Shown here: piece by piece, positions 18,784 to 27,178 of the stretch
Layout of the letters: each line of letters starts with the position of its first letter
Position numbering within the stretch: position 1 is the stretch's first letter
Origin: Lachnospiraceae bacterium
Lineage (GTDB): Bacteria; Bacillota; Clostridia; Lachnospirales; Lachnospiraceae
Reading direction: 5' to 3'
Assembly: GCA_029067085.1 (NCBI GenBank)
Contig: JAIEFE010000008.1
Coordinates: 116,950-180,949, forward strand
Length of the DNA: 64,000 bases
Program-made: the position numbers and the translations under genes
The notes under the pieces: model-generated
Told to the model about the DNA's origin: nothing
What the model saw: the letters and a program-made list of their open reading frames with translations, nothing else
Databases searched by the model: none

Positions 18784-19938
18784 TTACAGCATAGATGTGC
18801 CGGAAAATGCCGGTTCTATCCCAAAATAATCAAGCACCGTAGCGCCAATGTCAGCAAAAGTTTCACGGGTTCCCAGATTTCCGGGAATAACGTTCTTTCC
18901 GTACATCAGAAAGGGCGTATACTCTCTGGAATGGTCCGTGGAGATCGTATAACCCGGATCGCAGCCGTGATCCGCCGTGATCATGAGAATATCTTCCTCT
19001 CTCAGCCGTCCCATGATCTCGGGAAGCCGTCCGTCGAAATAAGTGAGTGCCTTAGCATAGCCGTCCACATCGTTGCGATGTCCGTAAAGCATATCGTAAT
19101 CCACCAGATTGACAAAACAGAGCCCTTCGAAATCTTTCTCCAGATAGCGAAGCGTCTGCTCGATCCCTTCCTCGTTTCCCTTCGTGTATACCGCCTCTGT
19201 AATTCCCTTCCCGGCAAAGATATCCTTAATCTTTCCGACGGAGATCACCGATTTTCCGGCGTACTTAAGCTGATCCAGCATGGTCGTTCCCGGCGGAAGC
19301 AGAGAATAGTCATGGCGGCGGGGCGTTCTGGTAAAATGACCGCCGCAGGGGCCTGTAAAGGGTCTTGCGATCACGCGTCCCACGCCATGCTCTCCCTGTA
19401 AAAGCTCCCGCGCCATCCGGCAGTACTCGTAGAGCTGCTCCACCGGTACGATATCCTCGTGGGCAGCAATCTGAAACACACTGTCTGCAGAGGTGTACAC
19501 GATCAGATCACCGGTCTTCATATGGGCATCTCCGTATTCCTGAATCACAGCCGTTCCCGAATATGGCTTGTTACAAAGCACACCGCGTCCCGTGCGCTCG
19601 GAAAATGCCTCCAGCACCTCCTCCGGAAAGCCGTCCGGGTATGTGGGCAGCGGCTGTTCCGACAAAATACCTGCGATCTCCCAGTGTCCTATGGTGGTAT
19701 CTTTTCCTCTGGAAGCCTCCTTCATACGTGCGATCCGCGCCGCAGGCGCATCCACCTTCTCCCCGCAGGTCACGCCATCCAGATTAAAAAGTCCCAGTTC
19801 CCTCATGTTCGACATCGCAAACTCGGGGCTTGCGGACACGGAACCCAGGGTATTCGTGCCCTTATCCCCATACGATTCCGCATCCTCCATCTCCCCGATT
19901 CCAAAGCTGTCTAACACGATCAGAAAAACTCTCTTCAT
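18784..19938 (-). CDS. deoB: Phosphopentomutase
   Basis: Interconverts (deoxy)ribose 1- and 5-phosphates in nucleoside salvage. It is an alkaline-phosphatase-fold enzyme; the metal and phospho-residue motifs include VFLIVLDSFGIGEMEDA at the start and ITADHGCDPG and TDHSREYTPFLMYG near the end. The frame extends to 19968, but ATG 19938 has AGGAGG 6 nt upstream and gives the family start. It lies 93 nt downstream of spoIIIAH, so it may have its own promoter. Confidence 0.95.
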   Translation of the reverse strand: MKRVFLIVLDSFGIGEMEDAESYGDKGTNTLGSVSASPEFAMSNMRELGLFNLDGVTCGEKVDAPAARIARMKEASRGKDTTIGHWEIAGILSEQPLPTYPDGFPEEVLEAFSERTGRGVLCNKPYSGTAVIQEYGDAHMKTGDLIVYTSADSVFQIAAHEDIVPVEQLYEYCRMARELLQGEHGVGRVIARPFTGPCGGHFTRTPRRHDYSLLPPGTTMLDQLKYAGKSVISVGKIKDIFAGKGITEAVYTKGNEEGIEQTLRYLEKDFEGLCFVNLVDYDMLYGHRNDVDGYAKALTYFDGRLPEIMGRLREEDILMITADHGCDPGYTISTDHSREYTPFLMYGKNVIPGNLGTRETFADIGATVLDYFGIEPAFSGTSML

Positions 19939-20031
19939 CTTTTGCCTCCTGTACTGTAAAAATCCCATACTTTACTATAATATCACAAAACCCGCAGCAA
20001 TGCACTTACTTGTAACAGTTTATTTTCCACC

Positions 20032-20742
20032 CTATTTCTCATCAGAATTTACAGTACTGATCACGATAGCATCCGCACTCACTCCGGTCTTGCGTATCAC
20101 GATATCTTCTATCTGAGCACGCTGTGCTTCCGACAGCTCCGTTGTATTCACCACCACGTCCACACTTCCCCCGTCGATACTGACAATGGCATCGTCAAAG
20201 CCCTTTGCCTCAAGAAGAATCTCAGCCGCCGTCTCCTTCTCCGCGATATCTGTCATAGATATCATGCTGTTTACCGCGTCCTGCTTCTGGGTCTCGCTGA
20301 TATTGGCATTATTGATGATCTCCAAGAGTGTCTCCTTATTCTGCATCCGGGTCTGCTCTTTTTCCAGCTTTGCACCGGAAAGTGCGGAAGCAGTATGTGC
20401 CGAGGTAAACACCGCCTCGCCCGGCACCTCATCCATCTCCTCTTCAGCCAGTGCCTGCGCGAGCTCCTCATCCACACTGCCGTCCCCGGCCAGCGTCACA
20501 TCGCTGTCCAGACTCTGAATATCGCCGGTTGCCTTCTCGATGTCCTCATCGGACAGATCCAGAAGCGCCGCGTAATCAGCCTCTCCGTCCGTCTGCAGCG
20601 GCGCCGTCTCCACCCCGCCACTCACGCTCATAAGCTTCTCATCCGTTACCTTGGTTCCCGCAAAATTCAAGTAACCTGCCACTGCGATCATGATAGCGAG
20701 CGCCGTGATCATCATCTGGTTCTTCTTAATCATATTTTTCAA
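20032..20742 (-). CDS. spoIIIAH: Stage III sporulation protein AH
   Basis: The mother-cell half of the SpoIIQ-SpoIIIAH channel across the engulfing membranes. The N-terminal TM (QMMITALAIMIAVAGYLNF) is followed by an acidic linker and a C-terminal YscJ/FliF-like ring domain (from about residue 140: LEIINNANISETQKQDAV, and DVVVNTTELSEAQRAQIEDIV). Length 236 is normal. It is the last gene of the spoIIIA operon; its partner spoIIQ is not in the window. Confidence 0.95.
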   Translation of the reverse strand: MKNMIKKNQMMITALAIMIAVAGYLNFAGTKVTDEKLMSVSGGVETAPLQTDGEADYAALLDLSDEDIEKATGDIQSLDSDVTLAGDGSVDEELAQALAEEEMDEVPGEAVFTSAHTASALSGAKLEKEQTRMQNKETLLEIINNANISETQKQDAVNSMISMTDIAEKETAAEILLEAKGFDDAIVSIDGGSVDVVVNTTELSEAQRAQIEDIVIRKTGVSADAIVISTVNSDEK

Positions 20743-20755
20743 TTTCTTCTCCCCT

Positions 20756-21379
20756 TCACTGATTATTTGTTTTCATTTTAATTATTGCTATTCTATTCAT
20801 GTCTACTTCAAATAATACCTGAATCGCCTCGATTATGTCCCTGCGTACCCGCGCACTGCCTGCTCCCTGTGCGATCACCACCACACCATCAACCTTGGGA
20901 GCGATGGTCCTGACCACAAGAGGTATGTCTTTTCCCCGATCATCCACGGTCCTGACCACGCTCTTATCCATCCTCGTCTCCGACACATGACGGCTTCCTC
21001 CCGCCGCATCCGTCTCCAGCGTCTCAGAAACCTCCTCCGTGCCGTCTCTGGTCAACACCTGTTCCTCCGATCCTGCCAGCGTGATCAACACCTGCACCTG
21101 TCCTGCTCCCTCTACAAAACGCAGACTCTCCTCCAGCTTTTCCTCCCACTGCGCCGCATAACCTCCAAATGCATCTCTTTCTTTTGCATTTTCGAACGTT
21201 TGTTCGTTTTCTATCCTATCATTGGATATGTCCCATATATTGGACTTTGTTTTCTCTTTGTCCGTCGGGAGTGAAATCACACACAAAAGCATACCGACCA
21301 GAATGAGAATCAGACACTGGTCTTTTCTGAGTTTTTTTCCTCCTGTCAACTGCCTGATCCGTTTCTTAATCTCTCCCAT
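20756..21379 (-). CDS. spoIIIAG: Stage III sporulation protein AG
   Basis: A 207-residue ring-forming protein of the SpoIIIA secretion-like complex. The N-terminal TM is CLILILVGMLLCVISL, followed by a YscJ-like domain with the family phrase VQVLITLAGSEEQVLTRD. It ends with VVVIAQGAGSARVRRDIIEAIQ, the conserved C-terminal RBM motif. It starts 14 nt inside the 3' end of spoIIIAF. Confidence 0.94.
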   Translation of the reverse strand: MGEIKKRIRQLTGGKKLRKDQCLILILVGMLLCVISLPTDKEKTKSNIWDISNDRIENEQTFENAKERDAFGGYAAQWEEKLEESLRFVEGAGQVQVLITLAGSEEQVLTRDGTEEVSETLETDAAGGSRHVSETRMDKSVVRTVDDRGKDIPLVVRTIAPKVDGVVVIAQGAGSARVRRDIIEAIQVLFEVDMNRIAIIKMKTNNQ

Positions 21380-21953
21380 CCCACCTCACCTCCACGCGCT
21401 CTTTCTCCATTTTCAAAATTTCTGCAAAACGCTGACGATATGCTTCCGGCGCTTCCTCATCCCGCTCCTGTCCCACGTCAATCGAAATTTTCTTCACGGT
21501 GCTCTCTCCGTCCTGCACTTTCCGGTCTCCGATCACAACATCCACCGTGAAAAAAGGTTCTTCTCCGGAAAGCCCTGCCCCTTCCTCCAAGTTGAGCTCT
21601 ACCCGCCTTACCAGGCAGGAATCCTCCGCTAGCTCCCGGTTTAACAAAGTCTCTATCTCTCCCTCCATACGTCTCTTCACTGTATCCTCCACGCTGCTTT
21701 CCGGCTTCAGAGCGGAACTATCCGGCAGTTTCACGTCCTCTTCCACCCTTTTTAAAATATCTGACGCTGTCTGCCATTCTCCTCCCGCCAGCTGCACAAA
21801 AGGTTTGAGAAAAAGCAACAATATAATAACGCTCGATATTGATTTGATGTACTTTCCGTACTGCTTACCCGGTGCAAAGTGCACTACCGCCTGCGCCAGA
21901 ATCATAAAAAGTCCGATTTCTCTGATATTCTGCAACATACCTCCTCCCTTCAT
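21366..21953 (-). CDS. spoIIIAF: Stage III sporulation protein AF
   Basis: Component of the SpoIIIA channel. Two N-terminal TM segments (FMILAQAVVHFAPGKQYGKY, then ISSVIILLLFLKPFVQLA), then a soluble domain with ring-building features. ATG 21953 forms an ATGA overlap with the spoIIIAE stop, consistent with coupling; a second ATG at 21938 is also possible. Length 195 is normal. Confidence 0.92.
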   Translation of the reverse strand: MKGGGMLQNIREIGLFMILAQAVVHFAPGKQYGKYIKSISSVIILLLFLKPFVQLAGGEWQTASDILKRVEEDVKLPDSSALKPESSVEDTVKRRMEGEIETLLNRELAEDSCLVRRVELNLEEGAGLSGEEPFFTVDVVIGDRKVQDGESTVKKISIDVGQERDEEAPEAYRQRFAEILKMEKERVEVRWDGRD

Positions 21954-23020
21954 CGAACGAGCTGTCCTGTGGAATAGCTGATGATAGCCACCTGAATCAG
22001 AAACATGCCCACACAGGTCAGGGTCAATTTCAGCAGCATCAGATTTCCTTCCCCTACCCGGCTTACACAGTTACTCAGCCGTTTATCGCTTATAATGCCG
22101 ATAAGCGCCGCGCTCAGCTTGATCACGCACGCTGTCAGAGCAATCTTTAAGACAGGCATGGCGCAAAGCACAATCAGGGTCAGCGTCAGATACAAACCCA
22201 GACTGTTCTTCACTAAAACCGCGCTTCCAATCACCATCTCAAACATCCCCTCTGTCAGATCTCCCACTCCAGGCATAGCAGAAAGGGCCTTTTTTAGAGT
22301 CTGATGCTGAAGAGAATCAATAACCGGCGATATCATGGACTGCAGAAGACTGAATCCCGTGACCAGCCAGAGTGATCCCTTCACACTGCCTCCGATTCCC
22401 TTTTCCAGAAGTTCCAAAAGCAGAGCCAGCTTTTCCTCCATCCAGATCCCGTTGATCACAGTAAGCAGGACATAGCCCTGAACGACGGGAAGGAGGATTT
22501 CGAGATATCCCCACTCGATCAGATAGACAACCAGAAGCAGGAGCTGGTAATAGGCCGATGCGGAAGCTCCCCCTGAGGCGCTTCCCACCGCCAGAATATA
22601 AGTGGGAATATAGAGTCTGATAAAAGTCGTTACGCTGCCGAGCATCTCCCGTACCGTTCCCGCCGTTTCCGCAAAAAATCTTAGAAGTACTGCAATCAAC
22701 AGAAGGTAAATAAAGTAAAAAGCCAGATCCGACACCTGATGATCCTGAAACAGATCCGCGAAACCGGCAAACAGCGCCGCCGCCACTCCCAGAACAAGTA
22801 TCGTGAAAAACAGTGTCCGATACTCTCCCTTCTGAAATAATATAGCGCCTGTTATTCCGCTTCCCAGCTTTTTAAACGCCTGCCAGAGCTGCCCCTGCAT
22901 GATATCCGCAAGCACTGCCTTCCCGTCAAAGGAAAAGGACGGAAACAGTCTCTCAAAGTCTCTTGTAATCGCATCCATATCCATCTGCTCCCACATGAGA
23001 ACACTCTCCTCTGCTCCCAA
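21950..23020 (-). CDS. spoIIIAE: Stage III sporulation protein AE
   Basis: A polytopic membrane protein of the SpoIIIA complex, with about eight TM segments from residue 65 on. The core pattern (VASSGSAS-type loop, here AVGSASGGASASAYYQLLL, and PVIDSLQHQTLKKALSAMPGVGD) matches the family. The start is TTG 23020 with AGGAGG 8 nt upstream. The product is 356 residues, about 40 shorter than the Bacillus form, and lacks the N-terminal signal peptide-like segment seen there; see findings. Confidence 0.92.
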   Translation of the reverse strand: MGAEESVLMWEQMDMDAITRDFERLFPSFSFDGKAVLADIMQGQLWQAFKKLGSGITGAILFQKGEYRTLFFTILVLGVAAALFAGFADLFQDHQVSDLAFYFIYLLLIAVLLRFFAETAGTVREMLGSVTTFIRLYIPTYILAVGSASGGASASAYYQLLLLVVYLIEWGYLEILLPVVQGYVLLTVINGIWMEEKLALLLELLEKGIGGSVKGSLWLVTGFSLLQSMISPVIDSLQHQTLKKALSAMPGVGDLTEGMFEMVIGSAVLVKNSLGLYLTLTLIVLCAMPVLKIALTACVIKLSAALIGIISDKRLSNCVSRVGEGNLMLLKLTLTCVGMFLIQVAIISYSTGQLVR

Positions 23021-23060
23021 AGCTTCTCCCTCCTCTCTCTTTACGGCCTTCTCGTTTTCC

Positions 23061-23447
23061 CTATCCTGCTATACTCTGTATGCTTTCCATCAGAGAGAGC
23101 AAAACCGGCATCCCCACGGACAAAATATAGACCTTACCAAGCATCTCGATCTGCCCTGCCACCCCGCCGTATCCTGCATCCTTGCAGATTCCCGCACAGA
23201 ACTCGCAGGCGTAGGTCGCCCCCACCGCCTTGAGCAGCAGTGCGAGATAGCTGTAATGATCCCGCAGATATCCACGCAAAATCTCCATACCGGAAAGAAT
23301 TTGTAAAAAATAACGTGTGATATATTCCAAAATAACAAGACAGACCGCCACAGCCACATAAATCCCGTATTCCGCCTTGTAAGCCTTCAGAGAAACAGCA
23401 AACAGAATGCCTACCACGCCGATCATTCCGGCCTTTATCATATCCAT
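23061..23447 (-). CDS. spoIIIAD: Stage III sporulation protein AD
   Basis: A 128-residue, three- to four-TM membrane protein of the SpoIIIA complex. The family phrase is VGATYACEFCAGICKDAGYGGVAGQ, as in the Bacillus protein. It starts 12 nt downstream of spoIIIAC. Confidence 0.94.
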   Translation of the reverse strand: MDMIKAGMIGVVGILFAVSLKAYKAEYGIYVAVAVCLVILEYITRYFLQILSGMEILRGYLRDHYSYLALLLKAVGATYACEFCAGICKDAGYGGVAGQIEMLGKVYILSVGMPVLLSLMESIQSIAG

Positions 23448-23459
23448 CTCTTTTCCTCC

Positions 23460-23654
23460 TTACAGCGCAAACAGCTCCTGCATCATCACAAACAGATCAT
23501 AAATATAGGGAACAACCCAAGTTAAAACAAGAATTAATCCCGCAAGGCTTACTAGGAAAGCCTGCTCTTCCCTTCCGCTATGTTTTAAAACTTGATTTAA
23601 TATTGCAACCAAAATACCAACTGCCGCTATTTTAAAAATCAGACTTACGCTCAT
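23460..23654 (-). CDS. spoIIIAC: Stage III sporulation protein AC
   Basis: A 64-residue protein with two TM segments (LIFKIAAVGILVAILNQVL and VSLAGLILVLTWVVPYIYDL). Short size, the pair of helices and its position between AB and AD match the family. It lies 22 nt after spoIIIAB. Confidence 0.94.
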   Translation of the reverse strand: MSVSLIFKIAAVGILVAILNQVLKHSGREEQAFLVSLAGLILVLTWVVPYIYDLFVMMQELFAL

Positions 23655-23676
23655 CCGTCCTCCCCGGTCATTTCCA

Positions 23677-24192
23677 TCACAGCAGCCAGATCGTCAAAAG
23701 CAATCCTGTCAAAATACTGACGCTGCGTATCATTTTTGATCTGTTCTCACAGCTTTCCTCCGCCAGCACAGCTCTCCGGGAAAGAAACGCTTCCGCCTGA
23801 CCGATGCTCCCGGCTTGTCCTGTTTCTTCCTGAAATCCGAGCCTGTCCGGCAGTCCCGCAAATACTTCCCGTTCTTCTTCCTGAATCGGCTGATCAGCAA
23901 AAAACGCTAGAAATTCGCTCCTCCACAACTCCGGTAATCCACTCCCGCTCTCTGCAGCCGCCTCGTAAATACGCCGAAAGCATTTTCTGTAACACTCATT
24001 ATTTATTTCTGTCAACATCAGGCATATCTCCGGAAGCGTGTGCTTTCCATAACCAATCTCCGCCTGCATCCGTTCCAGAATGCGGCACATGACCCGCAGA
24101 TGGCCGATTCTCTCCCGCTCCTGTGCGATCTTCCGATTTCCCCAGCCGACACAGCCTGTCAGAATACAAATTATGCCTATCGCTTTATACAT
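23677..24192 (-). CDS. spoIIIAB: Stage III sporulation protein AB
   Basis: A 171-residue protein with terminal TM segments (residues 1-14 and the C-terminal LTGLLLTIWLL) enclosing a helical cytoplasmic domain typical of SpoIIIAB. The phrase MQAEIGYGKHTLPEICL is close to the family. Its 5' end overlaps spoIIIAA by 16 nt. Confidence 0.92.
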   Translation of the reverse strand: MYKAIGIICILTGCVGWGNRKIAQERERIGHLRVMCRILERMQAEIGYGKHTLPEICLMLTEINNECYRKCFRRIYEAAAESGSGLPELWRSEFLAFFADQPIQEEEREVFAGLPDRLGFQEETGQAGSIGQAEAFLSRRAVLAEESCENRSKMIRSVSILTGLLLTIWLL

Positions 24193-25127
24193 GGCTTTCC
24201 TTCCCTGTCATAGACGCCTGCTATCCCCCACGCGCCTGCTCCTCTGTCCAACACCACATACCGTTCAAACAGCTCTTCTTCGATCGAGCAGCGCATGTAA
24301 TTTTTATGCAGCACTTCCTCCAGAGAACCGCCGTGAATCGTGGCCAACAGTTTACAGCCACAACCGTTTGCCATACGCAGCGCCCTCAGATCCTCAATCC
24401 CGCCCAGCTCATCTACAGCCAGCGCTTGAGGCGACATCGTGCGGATCAGGCGCATCATTCCCTCCACTTTAGGACAACCGTCGAGCACATCCGTGCGGAT
24501 TCCCACATCGTTCTGAGCAATACCCAGATAGCTGCCGGCTATCTCCGAGCGTTCATCTACCACGCTCACATTGATTCCCCTCCCGTAGGCTGTCCCATTT
24601 GAAATCTGCCTGATGATATCCCGCAGCATCGTCGTCTTTCCGCCGCCCGGTGGCGAGATCAGCAGCGTGCTCATCACCCTTCCGCTCTCATAAAGCAGTG
24701 GGATCAGCGGATCGGCGGCGCCCCTTACCTGATGGGAGATGCGAATATTAAGATATCGTATGTATTTCATATTGACGATGCGGTCTTCCCCGTTCAGGAG
24801 CGCCTGTCCGGCCAGCCCTACCCTGTGACCTCCCTGCACGGTCAAAAAGCCCTGCCTGATCTCATCCGCAAAAGCATAGATGGAATACTGACACAGATGC
24901 TTTAATATCTCCTCCAGCTCCGCACTCTCCTGTCTGGCAGCCGCCTCCTGCCTGTCCACGATCCTTCCCCTTGCGTCCACAAACCACTCTTTTCCATCGA
25001 CCAAAATAGTCAATGGTTTTCCTGCCCTGAGTCTGATTTCCTGCAGCTTTTCCGCCTGTCCGGCCACTTCCTGCCATCTGCCTCTGATCCTCTCCGGAAA
25101 AAGACGTAGAATCTCCTCCTCACACAT
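24177..25127 (-). CDS. spoIIIAA: Stage III sporulation protein AA (AAA+ ATPase)
   Basis: The putative motor ATPase of the SpoIIIA channel, related to type II/IV secretion ATPases. Walker A is SPPGGGKTTMLRDI, Walker B LAVDELGG, and the conserved TIHGGSL segment follows. The N-terminus matches the family (LQEIRLRAGKPL and GGHRVGLAG). The frame is open to 25199, but the sigma-E-like promoter lies inside that extension; ATG 25127 (or 25133) behind AAGGGGGG is preferred. The product is about 316 residues. Confidence 0.94.
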   Translation of the reverse strand: MCEEEILRLFPERIRGRWQEVAGQAEKLQEIRLRAGKPLTILVDGKEWFVDARGRIVDRQEAAARQESAELEEILKHLCQYSIYAFADEIRQGFLTVQGGHRVGLAGQALLNGEDRIVNMKYIRYLNIRISHQVRGAADPLIPLLYESGRVMSTLLISPPGGGKTTMLRDIIRQISNGTAYGRGINVSVVDERSEIAGSYLGIAQNDVGIRTDVLDGCPKVEGMMRLIRTMSPQALAVDELGGIEDLRALRMANGCGCKLLATIHGGSLEEVLHKNYMRCSIEEELFERYVVLDRGAGAWGIAGVYDREGKPCIKR

Positions 25128-25151
25128 CCGCATCCCCCCTTGTCTCATTAC

Positions 25152-25179
25152 AATATATGATGCAATGCCCGGGTTATGC
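25152..25179 (-). promoter_or_regulatory. Sigma-E-like promoter of the spoIIIA operon
   Basis: On the minus strand GCATAAC (25179-25173) is followed after 13 nt by CATATATT (25159-25152). This matches the mother-cell sigma-E pattern, with one mismatch in the CATAnnnT-type -10. Transcription would start near 25144, 11-17 nt before the spoIIIAA start, which leaves room for the AAGGGGGG Shine-Dalgarno. spoIIIA is a known sigma-E operon in Bacillus. Confidence 0.6.
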
Positions 25180-25213
25180 TTCCAAAAAAACAACGTCAAT
25201 GCGCGCTGATTTT

Positions 25214-25267
25214 ATAACCGCTTATTTCCATACCCGGTTATTTCAATACCCGGTTATTGAAATAACC
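25214..25267. repeat. Tandem 16-bp repeats, 3.4 units, with a 13-bp palindromic end
   Basis: Three imperfect 16-bp units (25214-25229, 25230-25245, 25246-25261) of the type ATACCCGGTTATTTCA are followed by a partial unit (25262-25267). The last two units also form a perfect 13-bp inverted repeat (25236-25267, 6-nt loop). They lie in the intergenic region between the divergent spoIIIA operon and the PHP gene, about 35 nt upstream of the sigma-E -35 box. No U-tail is present. Regulator binding sites are the simplest reading. Confidence 0.65.
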
Positions 25268-25339
25268 TAAAAAACCAGTGGAATTTCCCTTCAAAAAGGG
25301 GTAGAATAAATAAGGAAAAATGATGGATGAGGGAAAAAC

Positions 25340-26173
25340 ATGAAGCTGGACATGCACTGTCACACAAGAGAAGGCTCTCCTGACGGAAAGCTTTCTTTGC
25401 TGGAAAATATTACTATTCTAAAGCAAAAAGGGTTTCAGGGGATGCTGATTACGGATCACAACTCCTACAAAGCCTACCGCTATTATAAGAAGCTGAAAAA
25501 GAAACCGGAGAATTTTGTCGTTTTAAAAGGTATCGAATACGATACCCTGAATGCAGGCCATATTCTTGTCATCATGCCCACGGGAGTGAATCTTCCGATT
25601 CTGGAGCTCCGCGGCCTGCCGCTTCTCCTACTTATTGAGATCGTCCATTTTTACGGCGGCATTCTGGGTCCTGCCCACCCTTGCGGCGAACGATTTTTAA
25701 GTATCAGCAACACGCTGCGCGGCAAGCTTTCCGAACACGTCTACCGCCGATTTGACTTTGTGGAAGGCTACAATGCCTGTGAGGATGCGGATTCCAATAT
25801 GTGTGCCATGGCGCTGGCAAAAAAATATGATCTTCCCTGCTTCGGCGGCAGCGATTCCCACAAAGAAGACTGCGCCGGACTCGGCTATACCATTTTACAG
25901 GAGGATATCACCTGTGAGACGGATCTGATCAAATATATTCGCGCCGGCAAAAAGACCATGATCGGCGGCAGGCACTATTTCCATACCACCAAGGCTAAAC
26001 TGGGCAGGGCAAACAATGTGCTGGTATACTCCTTCTGGTTCTATAATAAGTTTCTTGCACTTTTACGAAGAAAAGCAAGAAACTTCGAGCTGATGGAGGA
26101 TCAATTCCTCAATTCCCTAAGAGACGGCAGACGCAAAAAATCTTCCGCCTATATCTTCTTAAGGGACAACTAA
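25340..26173 (+). CDS. PHP-domain phosphoesterase family protein
   Basis: A 277-residue metal-dependent PHP protein related to histidinol phosphatase and YciV/TrpH-type nucleases. Metal ligands are visible in the N-terminal MHCHTREGSPDGK, in ITDHNS, and in the Glu of KGIEYD; later AHPCGE and GGSDSHKEDCAG complete the active site. The start ATG 25340 follows GAGGG. A weak sigma-A-like promoter (TGGAAT, 17 nt, TAGAAT, 25279-25307) lies ahead. It is divergent from spoIIIA and ends at a terminator. The natural substrate is unknown. Confidence 0.85.
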   Translation: MKLDMHCHTREGSPDGKLSLLENITILKQKGFQGMLITDHNSYKAYRYYKKLKKKPENFVVLKGIEYDTLNAGHILVIMPTGVNLPILELRGLPLLLLIEIVHFYGGILGPAHPCGERFLSISNTLRGKLSEHVYRRFDFVEGYNACEDADSNMCAMALAKKYDLPCFGGSDSHKEDCAGLGYTILQEDITCETDLIKYIRAGKKTMIGGRHYFHTTKAKLGRANNVLVYSFWFYNKFLALLRRKARNFELMEDQFLNSLRDGRRKKSSAYIFLRDN

Positions 26174-26175
26174 AC

Positions 26176-26205
26176 AGGACGCTTTCTCTCCGTGAAAAGC
26201 GTCCT
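26176..26205. terminator. Terminator between convergent PHP and CmpB-type genes
   Basis: A perfect 10-bp stem AGGACGCTTT / AAAGCGTCCT with a 10-nt loop starts 3 nt past the PHP stop and lies 16 nt before the stop of the convergent gene. The downstream T content is moderate in the plus direction. Confidence 0.65.
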
Positions 26206-26221
26206 GCCTCATTATTGTCTA

Positions 26222-27145
26222 TCATTCTTCCTCGCTGTTTGCAATCTTTTTCAATTCCTCAAAGGCGCTCTCATAAGTCTCTGACCGCATGGAAGGATTG
26301 TTGCGGATCATATCCCGCTTATAAAAATCCAAAAGCTTCCTCTCACCGCGTTCCCGTTCTCTGTAAAGACTGAATCTGCCCCGAAGTTCAGCGATCTCCT
26401 CCCTGATGCTTTCCCCGTAAGCCGAAGGCTTACTCAACAGCAGCTCTTTCAGGGTGGCAAAAGCCTGTTCCAGACTGGAAGTCAGATCATTTAACCATAT
26501 TTCTCTGCGCTCGCCGCGATCCAGACGCTTCTGCTCCCTCTCATCATTGTTAAAGGCTATAATGACATCCAGACGCTTCTGCATCCGCTCCAGTTCCTCC
26601 CGCAGCCGCATCATACGGATCATAATGTCACGCAGATCGAGCGCCGCCTTAAAAGAGAGCGTAAAGTCTGCTACAATATAAATCGTGAGCAATACCGTCA
26701 TATAGTTTAACGTCCGGCCGGGCATAGAATACATAAGCTGCTCGATGGGACGATGTATCACCTTCGTCATCATAATCGTGAAAAAGCCCCATACCACAGA
26801 GGAGCGCAGACAGATACGTCCCTGAAAATTCATAAATCGTTCCGAATAATCCCAGTACCTGACCTGAAAGAGCGTTTCCATCACCACGCCCGTCACATAC
26901 TCCAACGCCGTGGCACCGATCACACCGGCGATATAAGTCAACAGTACATTCTCCTGAAACGGCCTGGAAACCACCAGCATCATGGTCGCGCCGCTGCCAT
27001 AGAGGGGAAGAAAAGGTCCCCTCATAAATCCTCTGTTTACCCATTTCCCGGACTTCAAAGAGACAAAGACAGACTCAAAACACCAGCCTCCAAAACAATA
27101 AAAATAAAAGAAAAACAACCACTGAAAACCGTTATAGTTGAACAT
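26222..27145 (-). CDS. CmpB-type (ABC_trans_CmpB) membrane protein
   Basis: A 307-residue protein of the putative 'type IV ABC transporter' permease family (PF06541-like). About four to five TM segments fill residues 1-170; the family phrases are GWCFESVFVSLKSGKWVNRGF, MRGPFLPLYG and YWDYSERFMNFQGRICLRSS. The C-terminal 130 residues are a charged, coiled-coil cytoplasmic tail. No adjacent ATPase supports transport, and the family's real function is not known. It is 33 nt behind the first COG0523 gene. Confidence 0.8.
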   Translation of the reverse strand: MFNYNGFQWLFFFYFYCFGGWCFESVFVSLKSGKWVNRGFMRGPFLPLYGSGATMMLVVSRPFQENVLLTYIAGVIGATALEYVTGVVMETLFQVRYWDYSERFMNFQGRICLRSSVVWGFFTIMMTKVIHRPIEQLMYSMPGRTLNYMTVLLTIYIVADFTLSFKAALDLRDIMIRMMRLREELERMQKRLDVIIAFNNDEREQKRLDRGERREIWLNDLTSSLEQAFATLKELLLSKPSAYGESIREEIAELRGRFSLYRERERGERKLLDFYKRDMIRNNPSMRSETYESAFEELKKIANSEEE

Positions 27146-27178
27146 TAAGCCAAACCTCTCAAGTAACTTCTGACCGCC

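Noticed and set aside
24177..25199. SpoIIIAA start at 25199
   Set aside because: The sigma-E-like promoter lies within that extension, and the SD is next to 25127-25133.
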